A stretch of DNA of 35,319 bases, from assembly GCA_022842285.1 (NCBI GenBank), contig JALHPV010000040.1, positions 1 to 35,319 on the forward strand, in the 5' to 3' direction. Positions 25,572-34,476 of this stretch are shown in pieces; within the stretch, counting starts at the first letter, position 1; every line of letters starts with the position of its first letter. The notes under the pieces were generated by a model. The model ran no database searches. It saw only the letters and a list, made by a program, of their open reading frames with translations, and had not been told where the DNA came from. A program made the translations under genes and the position numbers. The stretch is from Kofleriaceae bacterium. Lineage in GTDB: Bacteria > Myxococcota_A > Polyangia > Haliangiales > Haliangiaceae.

Positions 25572-28500
25572 CTATCGTATCCGAGCGAGACCGGCGCGGG
25601 CGGCCGCGATGGCGGCTGGCATGGCAAGCGTTTCGGACACCGCCAGCGCCCGGGCCCACTCCTTCCGTGCGCGCCGCGCCTCCCCGAGGAGCGAGGCATG
25701 ACGCGCCCGGGCGAGGGCCCCACCGGGGCCGGCGATCGGGAAGACGCGGGCGAGGCGCTCGATGTTGGCGATCGCGGTCCTGATCGCGGGATCGAGCGAG
25801 GCATCGTGCGTGCGGGCGCGAACTTCGAGGTAGGCATCGGCCGCGCCGATGAAGCCCTCGGCGATCGTGAACACCGGCGGGGTTCGCGTACCGATGCGCT
25901 GCGTCGTGGCGTCGGCGAGGTCGCGAGCGCGGGCCAGGTCGCCGGTGAGGGCGTGGGCATGGGCGCTCATCCCGTCGACGAGGACATGCGAGGCGTCATC
26001 GCCGGTCGCGATGAGGGGCTTGGCACGCGTGAAGGCCTCGGCGGCGGCGGCGGGCTTGCCGGCGTAGAGGTCGGCTCGCCCCTCCGTGTAGATGCCCCAC
26101 GACTCGTGTTGCTGATGGCCCCGAGCCCGCGCCATCACCAGCAGCTCGGTCGCGAGCTGGCGCGCCCGGGAGTAGTCGCCGACGAGGAAGGCGACGTGCC
26201 CGAGGATGGTCAAGCCGACCTCGGCTTCCTGCGGATTGCGCAGACGCTGCGATCGCACCAGCACGTCGTGAGCGAGCGCGCGCGACAGGTCGAAGTCGGC
26301 ATTGCCGACGGCGAGCGCGGCCTCGGTCGACAGCACCTTGATGAGCGCGATCTCGTCCGACGTGGCCGCGGCCACGCGCTTGCCCTGCGCGAAGTACATG
26401 CGCGCGAGGGGCGCCAAGCGCGCGAGGCCGGCAACGTAGCCGAGCTGGCCGTAGATCTCGCCGACCGGGACCCCGGTGCCCGCGCGCTCCGCGAGGTTCA
26501 CGGCCGAGAGGGCGGCGCCGACCACACCGAGCGAGTCATCGCGGAAGAAGTAGCAGCTCGTCATCCGGGCCGCGGCCAGGGCGGCCGTGACCTCGGGCTC
26601 GCGCTCGACGGAGAACGGGACGCGGCCCTGCGTCGGGCGCAGACGCGACCAGACTTGCTGCGCGAGGCCGCGGGCGATGGCCCGGCCCCACCCGAGCCCT
26701 GTCGTCGGCAGCGGCCGGCCCAGCTCGGCGAGCGACGCTTCGGTGTGCGTGGCACACGCGACGAGGTCACCGAGGGCGTAACAGGCCTCGCCGAGCCAGC
26801 GCTGCCAGCGGGCGCGCTGTGCCGAGGACGACTCGAGAGGAAGGGCGAGGAGCTTCGTCAGGAGTGCGCGGGCCTCGCGGAAGGCCGCCGAGCCGAGGTC
26901 GCGCTGCGCACCGCGCTCGAGATACTCGGCAGCGCGCCGGAGGTCGCCCGCTTGCTCCCAGTGATGGGCGAGCGCTCCGAGTTGCTGCTCGAGCTCGGCC
27001 GAGCCCTGGAACGATGCCTCGAGCGCGAGCGCGGCGCGGTGATGGAGGTCGGTGCGATGGTTCGCGCCCATCTGTCCGTAGGCCTGCTCGCGCAGCTTGT
27101 CGTGGATGAAGCGCAGCTCGCCTTGCTTCGACGAGCCGACCGGGTTCGGGATCACCGGGCGCGTCGCGGCTTCTTCGTCCGCGATCGGGCGCAGCTTCGT
27201 GGTGCGCTGGGCCGGAGCCTTGGTGTCGGCGCGCTTGCGCGGCATCGGCGGCGCCTGCATCTCCTCGATCACCTGCTTGTGCAGGAGCTCGACCACCGCA
27301 TCCCGCGTTCGCTCCTCACCGATCGCGGCCGTCGCGGCGAGCACACCCGGGTCCGCGGTCCGTCCCAGGACGGACATCGCCAGCGTGACCTCGCGCGCGT
27401 CGTCGGAGAGCCAGCGCAGGCGGCGTCGCATCAGCGCCTGCACGGAATCGGGTGTGGGCAGGGTGTCGTAGCTCTCGTTGTCATCGCGGCGGGCGACCTT
27501 CCAGCGACCTGCGCCGTCGCGCTGGAGCACCCCTTCATCGACGGCGACGCGTACGTACTCGGCGGCGAAGAGCGGATTGCCCTCGGCGCGCGAGGCCACG
27601 AAGTCGGTCAGGGTCGGCGCATCACCGTCGAGGGCGAGCATGTCGCGCACGATGTCGCCGATGGCCGCGCGATCGAGCCGCGCGAGGTGATGGGCGGTTG
27701 CCCCGAGCGACGACAGGGCCTGCTCGACATCGAGCGTACGCTCCTCGGCCCGCACGGTCGCGAGGAAGTAGATGCGTAGCTGCGCGAGCTCGCCGACGTC
27801 TCCGGACTCGACGAGCGCGAGCGTGAGCTCGTCCGCCCACTGCAGATCGTCGAGGACGATCAGGAGCGGCTCGTCGGAGGCGAGCGCGGTGGCCGTCTCG
27901 CGCACGCACTGGAGCACGCGCGCCCGCGCCGCATCGCTGTGCAGCGTGACCGGACCCGCGGTAGCTTCGCCAGGCGCGACGTACCGCGCGAGCCCTGGCT
28001 CGAACTGCGCGAGCACGGCGGCGCGATCGCCGAGCAGCCGCCGCGCCTCCTCCGCGCCACTCTCGCGGCAGCGGTCGAGCAGGAGCTGCAGCATCGGCCG
28101 GAATGGATGCAGCGGCGCGCCGTGGAGATCGCACTCGCCCGTCACCACCCGCACTCCCATCTCGCGGGCGCGAGCGGCCACCTCCGAGACGAGGCGCGTC
28201 TTGCCGACGCCGCTCTCGCCGACGAAGTACGCCGCGCCGCCGCTGCCGGCGGCGAGCCGCTTCATCGCGCGCTCCATCTGCTCGATCACCTCGGCGCGGC
28301 CGGCGAAGCTCGCCCGGTAGGTGTACGCCTTCGCCTTTACGCGCGGCGTGATCGGTGAGGCGGCGATGGCATCCAGGGCGGAGGCCACGTCGTCCACGTA
28401 GCCGATGCGATCGCGGGGCCGCTTCGCCAGCATGCGGAGCACGAGCACGTCCAGCTCCGTCGGAATCTCCGCGAACTGCGAGGGGGCCGGCGGGGGCTCC

Positions 28501-29300
28501 TCGATGTGCTGGAGCAACACGGCCATCGAGCTCTCGGCGAGGAACGGTGGTCGGCCGGCGAGCGCCTCGAACAGGAGACAGCCAAGCGCGTAGACGTCGG
28601 CGCGCGCGTCCACGATCTCGCCGCGGGCCTGCTCCGGGGCCATGTAATGCGGCGTGCCACGGGTGAGCCCACCGACCTCCAGCACCTCGCGGCTCGAGTC
28701 GGTACGGAACTGCGCGGCGAGCCCGAAGTCGAACAGGACAGGCTGGTTGTCGTCGGTGAGAAACACGTTGGCGGGCGACAGGTCGCGATGGATCACGCCC
28801 TGGCCGTGCACGTACGCGAGCGGATCGCAGAGCCGACGAAACAGCTCGACGATGTAGCCGAGGGAGTAGGGCGGGGACGGAAGCCGCACCGCCGGCACGA
28901 TCTCGGCCGTGATCTCACCCGAGCCACTGCCACTGGGCCGCGAGCCCTTGCGACCGGGGCCGAGGAGGTCGCGCGTGGCCGCCTCGGCGGGGGCGGGCTC
29001 CGGGAACCAGCTCCGGAAGTCATCGCGCAGCGTGCGCCCCCGCAAGAGATCCATCGCGTACCAGGGCATCCCGTCGGAGACGCCGTGATCGCGGATGGCG
29101 ACGACGTTCGGGTGCTGCAGCTCGCGTAGCATCAGGATCTCGCGGCGGATCGACTCGAGCGTTGACTCGCTCGGCGTGCGCACCGTCTTCACCGCCGCCG
29201 GCGCCCCGGTGGGCATGTGCACCGCGCGATACACGACGCCCATGCCGCCGCGCCCGAGCACGTCGACGATGCGGTAGTCGTTGATCGCGGTGCGTTCCAT
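25572..29300 (-). CDS. Ser/Thr kinase - AAA ATPase - TPR giant signalling protein
   Basis: The protein is 1242 residues. ATG 29300 shares a base with the stop of the gene upstream (TGATG), so translation is coupled. The kinase domain (about 9-315) has GRGGMGVVY, Lys38, HRDLSPANV (His171, Asp173), DFG (191-193) and APEQ. The catalytic-loop Lys is Ser, and a Pro/Ser/Gly-rich insertion (about 101-140) interrupts the domain near the hinge. Next is an AAA/STAND-like ATPase with Walker A GESGVGKT (361-368) and Walker B LLIVLDDLQWAD (479-490), then helical TPR-like repeats from about 700 to the end. This is the layout of PknK-type regulators without the LuxR-type DNA-binding domain. It likely integrates a ligand or protein signal through the STAND module. 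The substrate may be the FHA protein of the same operon. Confidence 0.92.
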   Translation of the reverse strand: MERTAINDYRIVDVLGRGGMGVVYRAVHMPTGAPAAVKTVRTPSESTLESIRREILMLRELQHPNVVAIRDHGVSDGMPWYAMDLLRGRTLRDDFRSWFPEPAPAEAATRDLLGPGRKGSRPSGSGSGEITAEIVPAVRLPSPPYSLGYIVELFRRLCDPLAYVHGQGVIHRDLSPANVFLTDDNQPVLFDFGLAAQFRTDSSREVLEVGGLTRGTPHYMAPEQARGEIVDARADVYALGCLLFEALAGRPPFLAESSMAVLLQHIEEPPPAPSQFAEIPTELDVLVLRMLAKRPRDRIGYVDDVASALDAIAASPITPRVKAKAYTYRASFAGRAEVIEQMERAMKRLAAGSGGAAYFVGESGVGKTRLVSEVAARAREMGVRVVTGECDLHGAPLHPFRPMLQLLLDRCRESGAEEARRLLGDRAAVLAQFEPGLARYVAPGEATAGPVTLHSDAARARVLQCVRETATALASDEPLLIVLDDLQWADELTLALVESGDVGELAQLRIYFLATVRAEERTLDVEQALSSLGATAHHLARLDRAAIGDIVRDMLALDGDAPTLTDFVASRAEGNPLFAAEYVRVAVDEGVLQRDGAGRWKVARRDDNESYDTLPTPDSVQALMRRRLRWLSDDAREVTLAMSVLGRTADPGVLAATAAIGEERTRDAVVELLHKQVIEEMQAPPMPRKRADTKAPAQRTTKLRPIADEEAATRPVIPNPVGSSKQGELRFIHDKLREQAYGQMGANHRTDLHHRAALALEASFQGSAELEQQLGALAHHWEQAGDLRRAAEYLERGAQRDLGSAAFREARALLTKLLALPLESSSAQRARWQRWLGEACYALGDLVACATHTEASLAELGRPLPTTGLGWGRAIARGLAQQVWSRLRPTQGRVPFSVEREPEVTAALAAARMTSCYFFRDDSLGVVGAALSAVNLAERAGTGVPVGEIYGQLGYVAGLARLAPLARMYFAQGKRVAAATSDEIALIKVLSTEAALAVGNADFDLSRALAHDVLVRSQRLRNPQEAEVGLTILGHVAFLVGDYSRARQLATELLVMARARGHQQHESWGIYTEGRADLYAGKPAAAAEAFTRAKPLIATGDDASHVLVDGMSAHAHALTGDLARARDLADATTQRIGTRTPPVFTIAEGFIGAADAYLEVRARTHDASLDPAIRTAIANIERLARVFPIAGPGGALARARHASLLGEARRARKEWARALAVSETLAMPAAIAAARAGLARIR

Positions 29301-30265
29301 CAGGTGTGCTCGGCGATGACCTTGCCGGGCTGCATCACGAACTGCATCTGGCACCAGAACCCGAGCTCGGAGCGGATGGCCGGCCCGGCGAGCCCGCACT
29401 CCTTCACGATGGGATGCGAATCGGCGGGCGTGATCGTCACGTCGTGCGGATGCGTGAACCACCCCCGCTCGAACTTCTGCAGGTGTGCGGGTGCCTCGAT
29501 CACGGCCTGGTAGCAGGCCTTGGTCGGATCGGTCGCATCGCGGAACTGCTTGAGGAAGACCATCGGCACGTCGCCGGTCACGAGCTCCTCGAGCATGTTC
29601 TTGATGAGGTCCCAGACCGACACGGGCAGCACCTTCACATCGGCGACGGTGTCGTAGAACAGTCGCTTCACGTCCTTCCAGACGCCGAGAGCAAGCTCGC
29701 GCACCGACGTGAGCTCGCCGTCCGGCGCGGTCAGGCTCTCCGTCGACGTGAGGGTCATGAGGCGGATCGTCTGGGCCGTGCTCTCGGGCGAGTACTTCTC
29801 GATCACGAGCGCGTCGACCGAGAAATCGCCCGCCGCGCCCGGCGAGTCCGGCATCGCGAGGGTCGCGGTCTGCTTGAAGAAGCCGTAGACCTCGCGCCCC
29901 GTCACCATCGCGGCGACGTTGTCGACGAACACGTAGGGCAGATACCAGCCGATCTTGCCGCTGTTCGAGACGACCGGGATCCAGATGCCGAAGTCGCGCT
30001 CCGCCATCCACCCCTTCAGCGAATCGGGCGGCGTCGTGGAGTACGACTTCGCGATGTCCGCGCAGACGATCGCCACGAAGGGCAGGAGCGGCTGGTAGCG
30101 GACCCCCACGCTCGCGGTGACCGCGTTCAGCTGCTTGTCGCAAACGTCGACGAGGGCCTGGTAGTCAGCCCCGACGAGGAACGAGTACATCGTCGCCTTC
30201 GTCAGCTCGAGCGGCGGCGCCATCACGAGGTCGCCGCCACGGGCGATGTAGTCAGGTCTGGTCAT
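29300..30265 (-). CDS. acetoacetate-decarboxylase-superfamily protein
   Basis: The protein is 321 residues from ATG 30265, which lies inside the 3' end of the oxidoreductase gene (14-base overlap). The motif TGREVYGFFKQ (122-132) matches the active-site stretch of acetoacetate decarboxylase, where GRE and PKK surround the Schiff-base Lys. Here the Schiff-base Lys corresponds to Lys131, while the second Lys, which lowers its pKa, is Gln. The protein is some 75 residues longer than classical decarboxylases. A decarboxylase, aldolase or lyase activity with a Schiff-base intermediate is possible; the true reaction is unknown. Always neighbouring the FAD enzyme in this operon, it may act on that enzyme's product. 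Its stop overlaps the kinase start by one base. Confidence 0.72.
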   Translation of the reverse strand: MTRPDYIARGGDLVMAPPLELTKATMYSFLVGADYQALVDVCDKQLNAVTASVGVRYQPLLPFVAIVCADIAKSYSTTPPDSLKGWMAERDFGIWIPVVSNSGKIGWYLPYVFVDNVAAMVTGREVYGFFKQTATLAMPDSPGAAGDFSVDALVIEKYSPESTAQTIRLMTLTSTESLTAPDGELTSVRELALGVWKDVKRLFYDTVADVKVLPVSVWDLIKNMLEELVTGDVPMVFLKQFRDATDPTKACYQAVIEAPAHLQKFERGWFTHPHDVTITPADSHPIVKECGLAGPAIRSELGFWCQMQFVMQPGKVIAEHT

Positions 30266-32222
30266 CACCGATGATCTCCGAGGGGCGTCCGCAGATGGCC
30301 CGCGACGCCTGCATGCCACCCATGGTCGCCGCTTCGACGCACCCGACGTTCATGCCCGTGCGCAGGTAGTCACCCGCGAGCAGGAGGTTGTTGAAGCCGG
30401 CGTCGTGCGCCCGCAGGCGGAACTGCACGCTGTTCGGTAGCGCGAGCACGTAGCGGTCTGACGGGTTCAGCGTCGCGAGCCAGTACTGCGAATCGAACCG
30501 CGCCGGGCCCGTGGCCGGATCGCCGGGTGCGACGAGGAGGTTCCAGTCGAAGCCCGCCGCCGTGGTCGTCGCGGGCCAGATGCCCGCTGCCGAGTTGGTG
30601 ATCCACGAGAGCGCGTTCGCCTTCACCCGCGCCGCCTGCTTCTGCGCGTAGCCGTGCTCGCTGCGCGGTGGCAACGGACCATCATCGGGCAGCGGCGAGC
30701 ACAGGTACGCGAGGTTCTTCGGCTCGAGCGCGGGCGGCCACGACTCGCGCGGCAGGAGATGCGTCATGTCAGCCCACGTGTCCATCGGCTCCGCGTAGCC
30801 GTCGAGCACCGGCGACGGCAGCGTCCAGCCGAGGCCGGCGAGATCACACGAGAACCAGAGCTGCGTGGCCTGCGTCTGCGTCGTCCCGAGCGCCTTCACC
30901 ATCGCCGCGAACCGCGGGCTCGCCGCCGAGAGCTCCGACGCGATGTACGGGAATGCGGCGATGGAGATGCCGAGGACCACCTGGTCGAAGTCGACGCCGA
31001 GCTGCAGCGTCGTGCGCCCGCCCGTGTCCTGCCAGGTCGTCCACCAGTCCTCGAGGTCGGCGCCCGAGGCCTTCAGCTCGTCGCCACCCACGAGCTGCTC
31101 GTAGCGAGGCTCGCTCGGCCAGCACGGCAGGTCCTTCACCGGGACCAGCGGATCGTACTCGCCCTTCACCGCGATCTGGCGGCCGATGTCGATCCGCTCG
31201 ACGAGCCGGCCATCGGGCGACGTGTGCAGCGCGTCCACGCGGGAGAAGAACTCGAACTTCACGCCCCGCTGCTTCAGCACGAGGTAGAGCGGGCCGAAGA
31301 TGGTGTCGCCCATCCCCGCCTGCATCTTCCACATCACCGCGCCCTTGTAGGTCCAGCACATGCGGAGGATGCCGTTGATGGCCGTGCCCGCGCCGACCTG
31401 TCCGGGCAACGAGAACCCGAGGTCGTACATGCCGCTGATGTACGCGCTGTTCACCGAGACCTCGTGCGCGCCATGTGCCGACAGCCACGTCCGGAAGTCG
31501 TCCTTGTCGAGCGCGAAGTAGTCATGCGTCCAGATGACCTTGCTCTCGATGAGGCCCTTGATCGCGGCCACTCCCAGGTCGACGGTGCAGAAGTCGCGGC
31601 GCCAGTCGGCATTGCTCTCGACACCATCCACGCGCGCGTGCAACCACGCTGCGAGCTTCGCGAGCTCCTCGAGCACGCCGAGGTGGTTCAGCTCCGTCGC
31701 GTGGCCATGCGCTGACTCGAGGTTCTGGTGAGCATCGGGGAGCGACTTGCTCGCGCCGAAGAGCTGCTTCAGCCAGCCGAGTGTCATCTGGATCATGGCC
31801 CACGGTGTCGGCAACACGCCGCCGGTGCCGGGCACATCGCTGTTCGGCGGGAAGTCCATCACCCATGGGACGTACGAGCCGTCGGGCATCTGCTCCGTCA
31901 GCACCACGTAGTTGTGCGGCTTGAACGCGTCCTGCCACGTCGCGAGCGGCGTTCCCGGCGGTCGGCCGAGCTCGTCGTAGCACTGCTTCAGCACGCGGAA
32001 GGCGTTCTCGTAGAACCCGAGGAGGATGTGGAGGCCGTGCTCCTCGATGCGATCGAAGTGCTCGCCGTTGCGACCGCTCGCGCCTTTACCGCCGAGCCGC
32101 CAGCCGAGCTGGTAGACCGTGATGTCGTACTGCTCCTGCCAGCCGGGAGCGTTCGAGATCTCGAACGCCGCCGTCAGGGAGCCCATTCCTCCACCGAGGA
32201 TCGCGATCCGTTGCTTGGCCAT
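30252..32222 (-). CDS. FAD-dependent amine-oxidase / phytoene-desaturase-like oxidoreductase
   Basis: The protein is 656 residues from ATG 32222, three bases after the stop of the HD gene. The N-terminal Rossmann motif is IAILGGGMGSLTAAFEIS (6-23), followed by YQLGWRLGGKGAS, as in flavin amine oxidases and carotenoid/squalene desaturases. The C-terminal FAD motif is LLLAGDYLRTGMNVGCVEAATMGGMQA, nearly that of phytoene desaturase. An insertion of about 150 residues sits after the first motif. It probably oxidises or desaturates a hydrophobic substrate, perhaps isoprenoid- or quinone-like, at the membrane; this is inferred from the family. There is no signal peptide. It overlaps the decarboxylase-like gene by 14 bases, which suggests one pathway. 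Confidence 0.85.
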   Translation of the reverse strand: MAKQRIAILGGGMGSLTAAFEISNAPGWQEQYDITVYQLGWRLGGKGASGRNGEHFDRIEEHGLHILLGFYENAFRVLKQCYDELGRPPGTPLATWQDAFKPHNYVVLTEQMPDGSYVPWVMDFPPNSDVPGTGGVLPTPWAMIQMTLGWLKQLFGASKSLPDAHQNLESAHGHATELNHLGVLEELAKLAAWLHARVDGVESNADWRRDFCTVDLGVAAIKGLIESKVIWTHDYFALDKDDFRTWLSAHGAHEVSVNSAYISGMYDLGFSLPGQVGAGTAINGILRMCWTYKGAVMWKMQAGMGDTIFGPLYLVLKQRGVKFEFFSRVDALHTSPDGRLVERIDIGRQIAVKGEYDPLVPVKDLPCWPSEPRYEQLVGGDELKASGADLEDWWTTWQDTGGRTTLQLGVDFDQVVLGISIAAFPYIASELSAASPRFAAMVKALGTTQTQATQLWFSCDLAGLGWTLPSPVLDGYAEPMDTWADMTHLLPRESWPPALEPKNLAYLCSPLPDDGPLPPRSEHGYAQKQAARVKANALSWITNSAAGIWPATTTAAGFDWNLLVAPGDPATGPARFDSQYWLATLNPSDRYVLALPNSVQFRLRAHDAGFNNLLLAGDYLRTGMNVGCVEAATMGGMQASRAICGRPSEIIGDDQT

Positions 32223-32225
32223 GAT

Positions 32226-33512
32226 TCACTTTCTTCCGCGCCCGCGGCCGAGCGCATGCTCGACATGCGGGCGAAGCTCGTCGACGAGCTCGGGGGCACA
32301 CACCAATCTGATCGCCGCCATCGGTTGGCCGAGCGGCATGTCCTCGAGGAGACGGGACAGCGTGACCGCCCCGTAGCGCGGGTGATCGATCACGTGGAGC
32401 TCCTCGTCGCCGGCGGCGAGGTAGCCGACCTGGCGCGCCGTATCGAGATGGAGGTAGCTCGACGCGGCGGGACCGAAGCGCGCCTCGGCGATCTGGAGCG
32501 CGTGGGGCCACAGGAAGTCGGCGGCGGCCTTGTCGTCGCCGAGGTCGAACGTCTTGAACAGGCGGCGATGGACGAGGCGGCCCGCGAGGTCACGGAGGAC
32601 CGGATCGGCCGCGCTCTCGGACCACGCGTCGAGGGCGGTGGTGAGGGAGACGTCCTGCAGCCGGAGGTAATCACCGACGGAGACCTCCGCACCGCGAGCC
32701 ATCGCGCCGGCGATGGGCAAGCCCCCGGGCTCGGCATCCTGGCGGGTCAGTTGCGCGAAGCGCTCGAGCGTCTTGATGAACATCCACTCGGCGGCTCGCA
32801 CCGTCTTGTGGTGATAGACCTGCGCGTACATGTACGAGCGCGCGAACAGGTACTGCTCGACGGCGTACATCCCGCGGCGGTAGTCGATGACGAGATCCTT
32901 CGGATTCTCCCCGCCGGTGTGGACGTCGGCGATCTGGATCGCGTGGATGATCCAGTCGAGGTCGTACGTGGCGTAGCCGGCGCCGGAGTAGTGGCCATCG
33001 CGCAGGAGGTAGTCGAGCCGATCGACGTCGAGCTGCGACGAGACGAGCTTGCGAGCGAAGTGCGGCTTGTAGCCCTTGCCCCAGAACGCGCGCAGGGTTG
33101 CGGGCAGTCCGGGCTCGAGCGCTTCGAGGGCCGCGGCGAGCTCGGCGTTCTCGCCGACGATGCGGGCTCCCCAGCGCTCGTGATCGTGGCCGGGGAAGAC
33201 GTGCTCCCACGCGTGAGAGAACGGTCCGTGACCGATGTCGTGGAGCAGGGCCGCGACCTTCACGTGGAGCGCGAGCTGCGGATCCAGATCGAGGCGCCGC
33301 GTCACCCGCTGCGCGATATGGAACGCACCGAGGGCGTGACCGAAGCGCGAGTGCTCGGCGCCGGGATAGACCAGCCACGCGAACCCCATCTGCTTGATGC
33401 GGCGCAGGCGCTGCATCGGATGTGTCTCGAGGAGGTCGGCGATGGGGCGGTCGGCGCCCTTGAACTCGATGAGGCCGTGGACCGGATCTCGAAAGACACG
33501 GTCCTTGATCAC
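32226..33512 (-). CDS. HD-domain phosphohydrolase, SAMHD1/dNTPase-like
   Basis: The protein is 428 residues. It starts at GTG 33512, whose GTGA overlaps the stop of the FHA gene, so translation is coupled. The N-terminus [16 protein letters not shown] is the typical opening of SAMHD1-like hydrolases. HD-fold metal ligands are EHSRFGH (His59 or His54), [12 protein letters not shown] (His91, Asp92) and [15 protein letters not shown] (Asp162 or Asp164), in the SAMHD1 order. The family hydrolyses dNTPs to nucleosides and triphosphate, and related bacterial members act as dNTPases in phage defence. Whether dNTPs are the substrate here is untested. The neighbours are an FHA protein and kinases, so its activity may be phospho-regulated. 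Confidence 0.9.
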   Translation of the reverse strand: MIKDRVFRDPVHGLIEFKGADRPIADLLETHPMQRLRRIKQMGFAWLVYPGAEHSRFGHALGAFHIAQRVTRRLDLDPQLALHVKVAALLHDIGHGPFSHAWEHVFPGHDHERWGARIVGENAELAAALEALEPGLPATLRAFWGKGYKPHFARKLVSSQLDVDRLDYLLRDGHYSGAGYATYDLDWIIHAIQIADVHTGGENPKDLVIDYRRGMYAVEQYLFARSYMYAQVYHHKTVRAAEWMFIKTLERFAQLTRQDAEPGGLPIAGAMARGAEVSVGDYLRLQDVSLTTALDAWSESAADPVLRDLAGRLVHRRLFKTFDLGDDKAAADFLWPHALQIAEARFGPAASSYLHLDTARQVGYLAAGDEELHVIDHPRYGAVTLSRLLEDMPLGQPMAAIRLVCAPELVDELRPHVEHALGRGRGRK

Positions 33513-34363
33513 GAGCCGTCCTCGACAGGGATGCAGCGCAAGCGGTAGCCGAGACCACGGCGCGATTCGAGGAGTCCGGAGAGGCAGATGCCCTCGAGCA
33601 TGCGGCGCACGCGACGCACCAGCTGCTTGAGATTGTTCTCGTCGGGCTCGAGCGAATCCCACGGCAGGTCTGCGATGAGCTGCCCCGTGGGGACAAAGCC
33701 TCGCACGAGCGGCGATGTGTCGCCCTCGGCGAGCATGCGGTCGGCGAGGACACGCAGGAGGGCGAGCTGGGTATCGGTGAGCTGGAGCTCCTGACCGACT
33801 GCGAGCAGATACCCGCCACCGCCCGCCGTGGGCTCGACGAGCTTGAAGCCGAGGTGCGGCAGGCCGGCGTGGGTGGAGTCGCTCGGCGCGGCGAGGCGCT
33901 CGGCGCGGGGGGCATCCTCGGGGCGCAGCGTGCGCGAGCCGAGGTGCGTCGCGGCGTTGGCGTGAATGCGATTGCCGGTCGCGTAGTAGAAGCCAACGGC
34001 ACCGAAGCTCAGGCGATCTCCGGAGACCAGCTCGCGCGGGCCATCGAGCGGCTCGTCGTTGACGCGGGTGCCGTTGGAGCTGCCGAGGTCGTGCAGGACG
34101 TTGCCGCGCAGCTCCGCGTGGCGGCGCGAGACGGAGGCGTGGATCAACGTCAGGCCCCGTGCCTGGGGCGTGCGACCGATCGGCGTGACCGCCTCCAGCA
34201 GATGGGCGCGCCCCCAGACGTCCAGGAGGGCGGGGCCGACGGGCTTGGCGGCCGCGAACAGCACCTGCTCCGCGATGAAGGGCACAGGGGAATCGAGCTC
34301 TGCCGCACAGCTCGCGCAGAGGTTGCTGGGGTCCTTGGCCCCGCAGATGGCACAACCGACCAT
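33509..34363 (-). CDS. zinc-ribbon, FHA and winged-helix regulator
   Basis: The protein is 284 residues from ATG 34363. A small zinc-ribbon-like N-terminus (CAICG and CASC, Cys 4-19) is followed by an FHA domain (about 55-128): IGR (62-64), SVSRRH (77-82) and [10 protein letters not shown] (93-102), the phospho-Thr-binding loops. The C-terminal 90 residues (about 190-280) read as an OmpR-type winged helix: [46 protein letters not shown] domains bind phospho-Thr peptides and are commonly partners of Ser/Thr kinases, of which three are encoded nearby. It probably turns kinase activity into transcription, and may bind the palindrome in the promoter region next to its own start. It is the first gene of a six-gene operon. 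Confidence 0.88.
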   Translation of the reverse strand: MVGCAICGAKDPSNLCASCAAELDSPVPFIAEQVLFAAAKPVGPALLDVWGRAHLLEAVTPIGRTPQARGLTLIHASVSRRHAELRGNVLHDLGSSNGTRVNDEPLDGPRELVSGDRLSFGAVGFYYATGNRIHANAATHLGSRTLRPEDAPRAERLAAPSDSTHAGLPHLGFKLVEPTAGGGGYLLAVGQELQLTDTQLALLRVLADRMLAEGDTSPLVRGFVPTGQLIADLPWDSLEPDENNLKQLVRRVRRMLEGICLSGLLESRRGLGYRLRCIPVEDGS

Positions 34364-34476
34364 GCGGGCCCGACCTTACCCCGGGACTGAGCGAAATTAC
34401 GATCGCCCGGCGAGTGCGACTGCGCGAGCCGCTCACTAGACCGAAGGATTCCCCCGCGGGGGAGTACGATCCAGGG
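34364..34476. promoter_or_regulatory. divergent promoter region with 14-bp palindrome
   Basis: This 113-base gap lies between the divergent FHA operon and the kinase at 34477. It contains a perfect palindrome tcccccgcggggga at 34450-34463, close to the kinase start. It should carry promoters for both directions. No clear sigma-70 boxes are seen. The palindrome is a candidate operator, possibly for the winged-helix FHA protein. Confidence 0.5.

Noticed and set aside
25698-27779. Long plus-strand open frame opposite the kinase-AAA-TPR gene
   Set aside because: Arg/Gly/Ala/Asp-rich shadow without motifs; the minus strand continues a Walker B and TPR protein.
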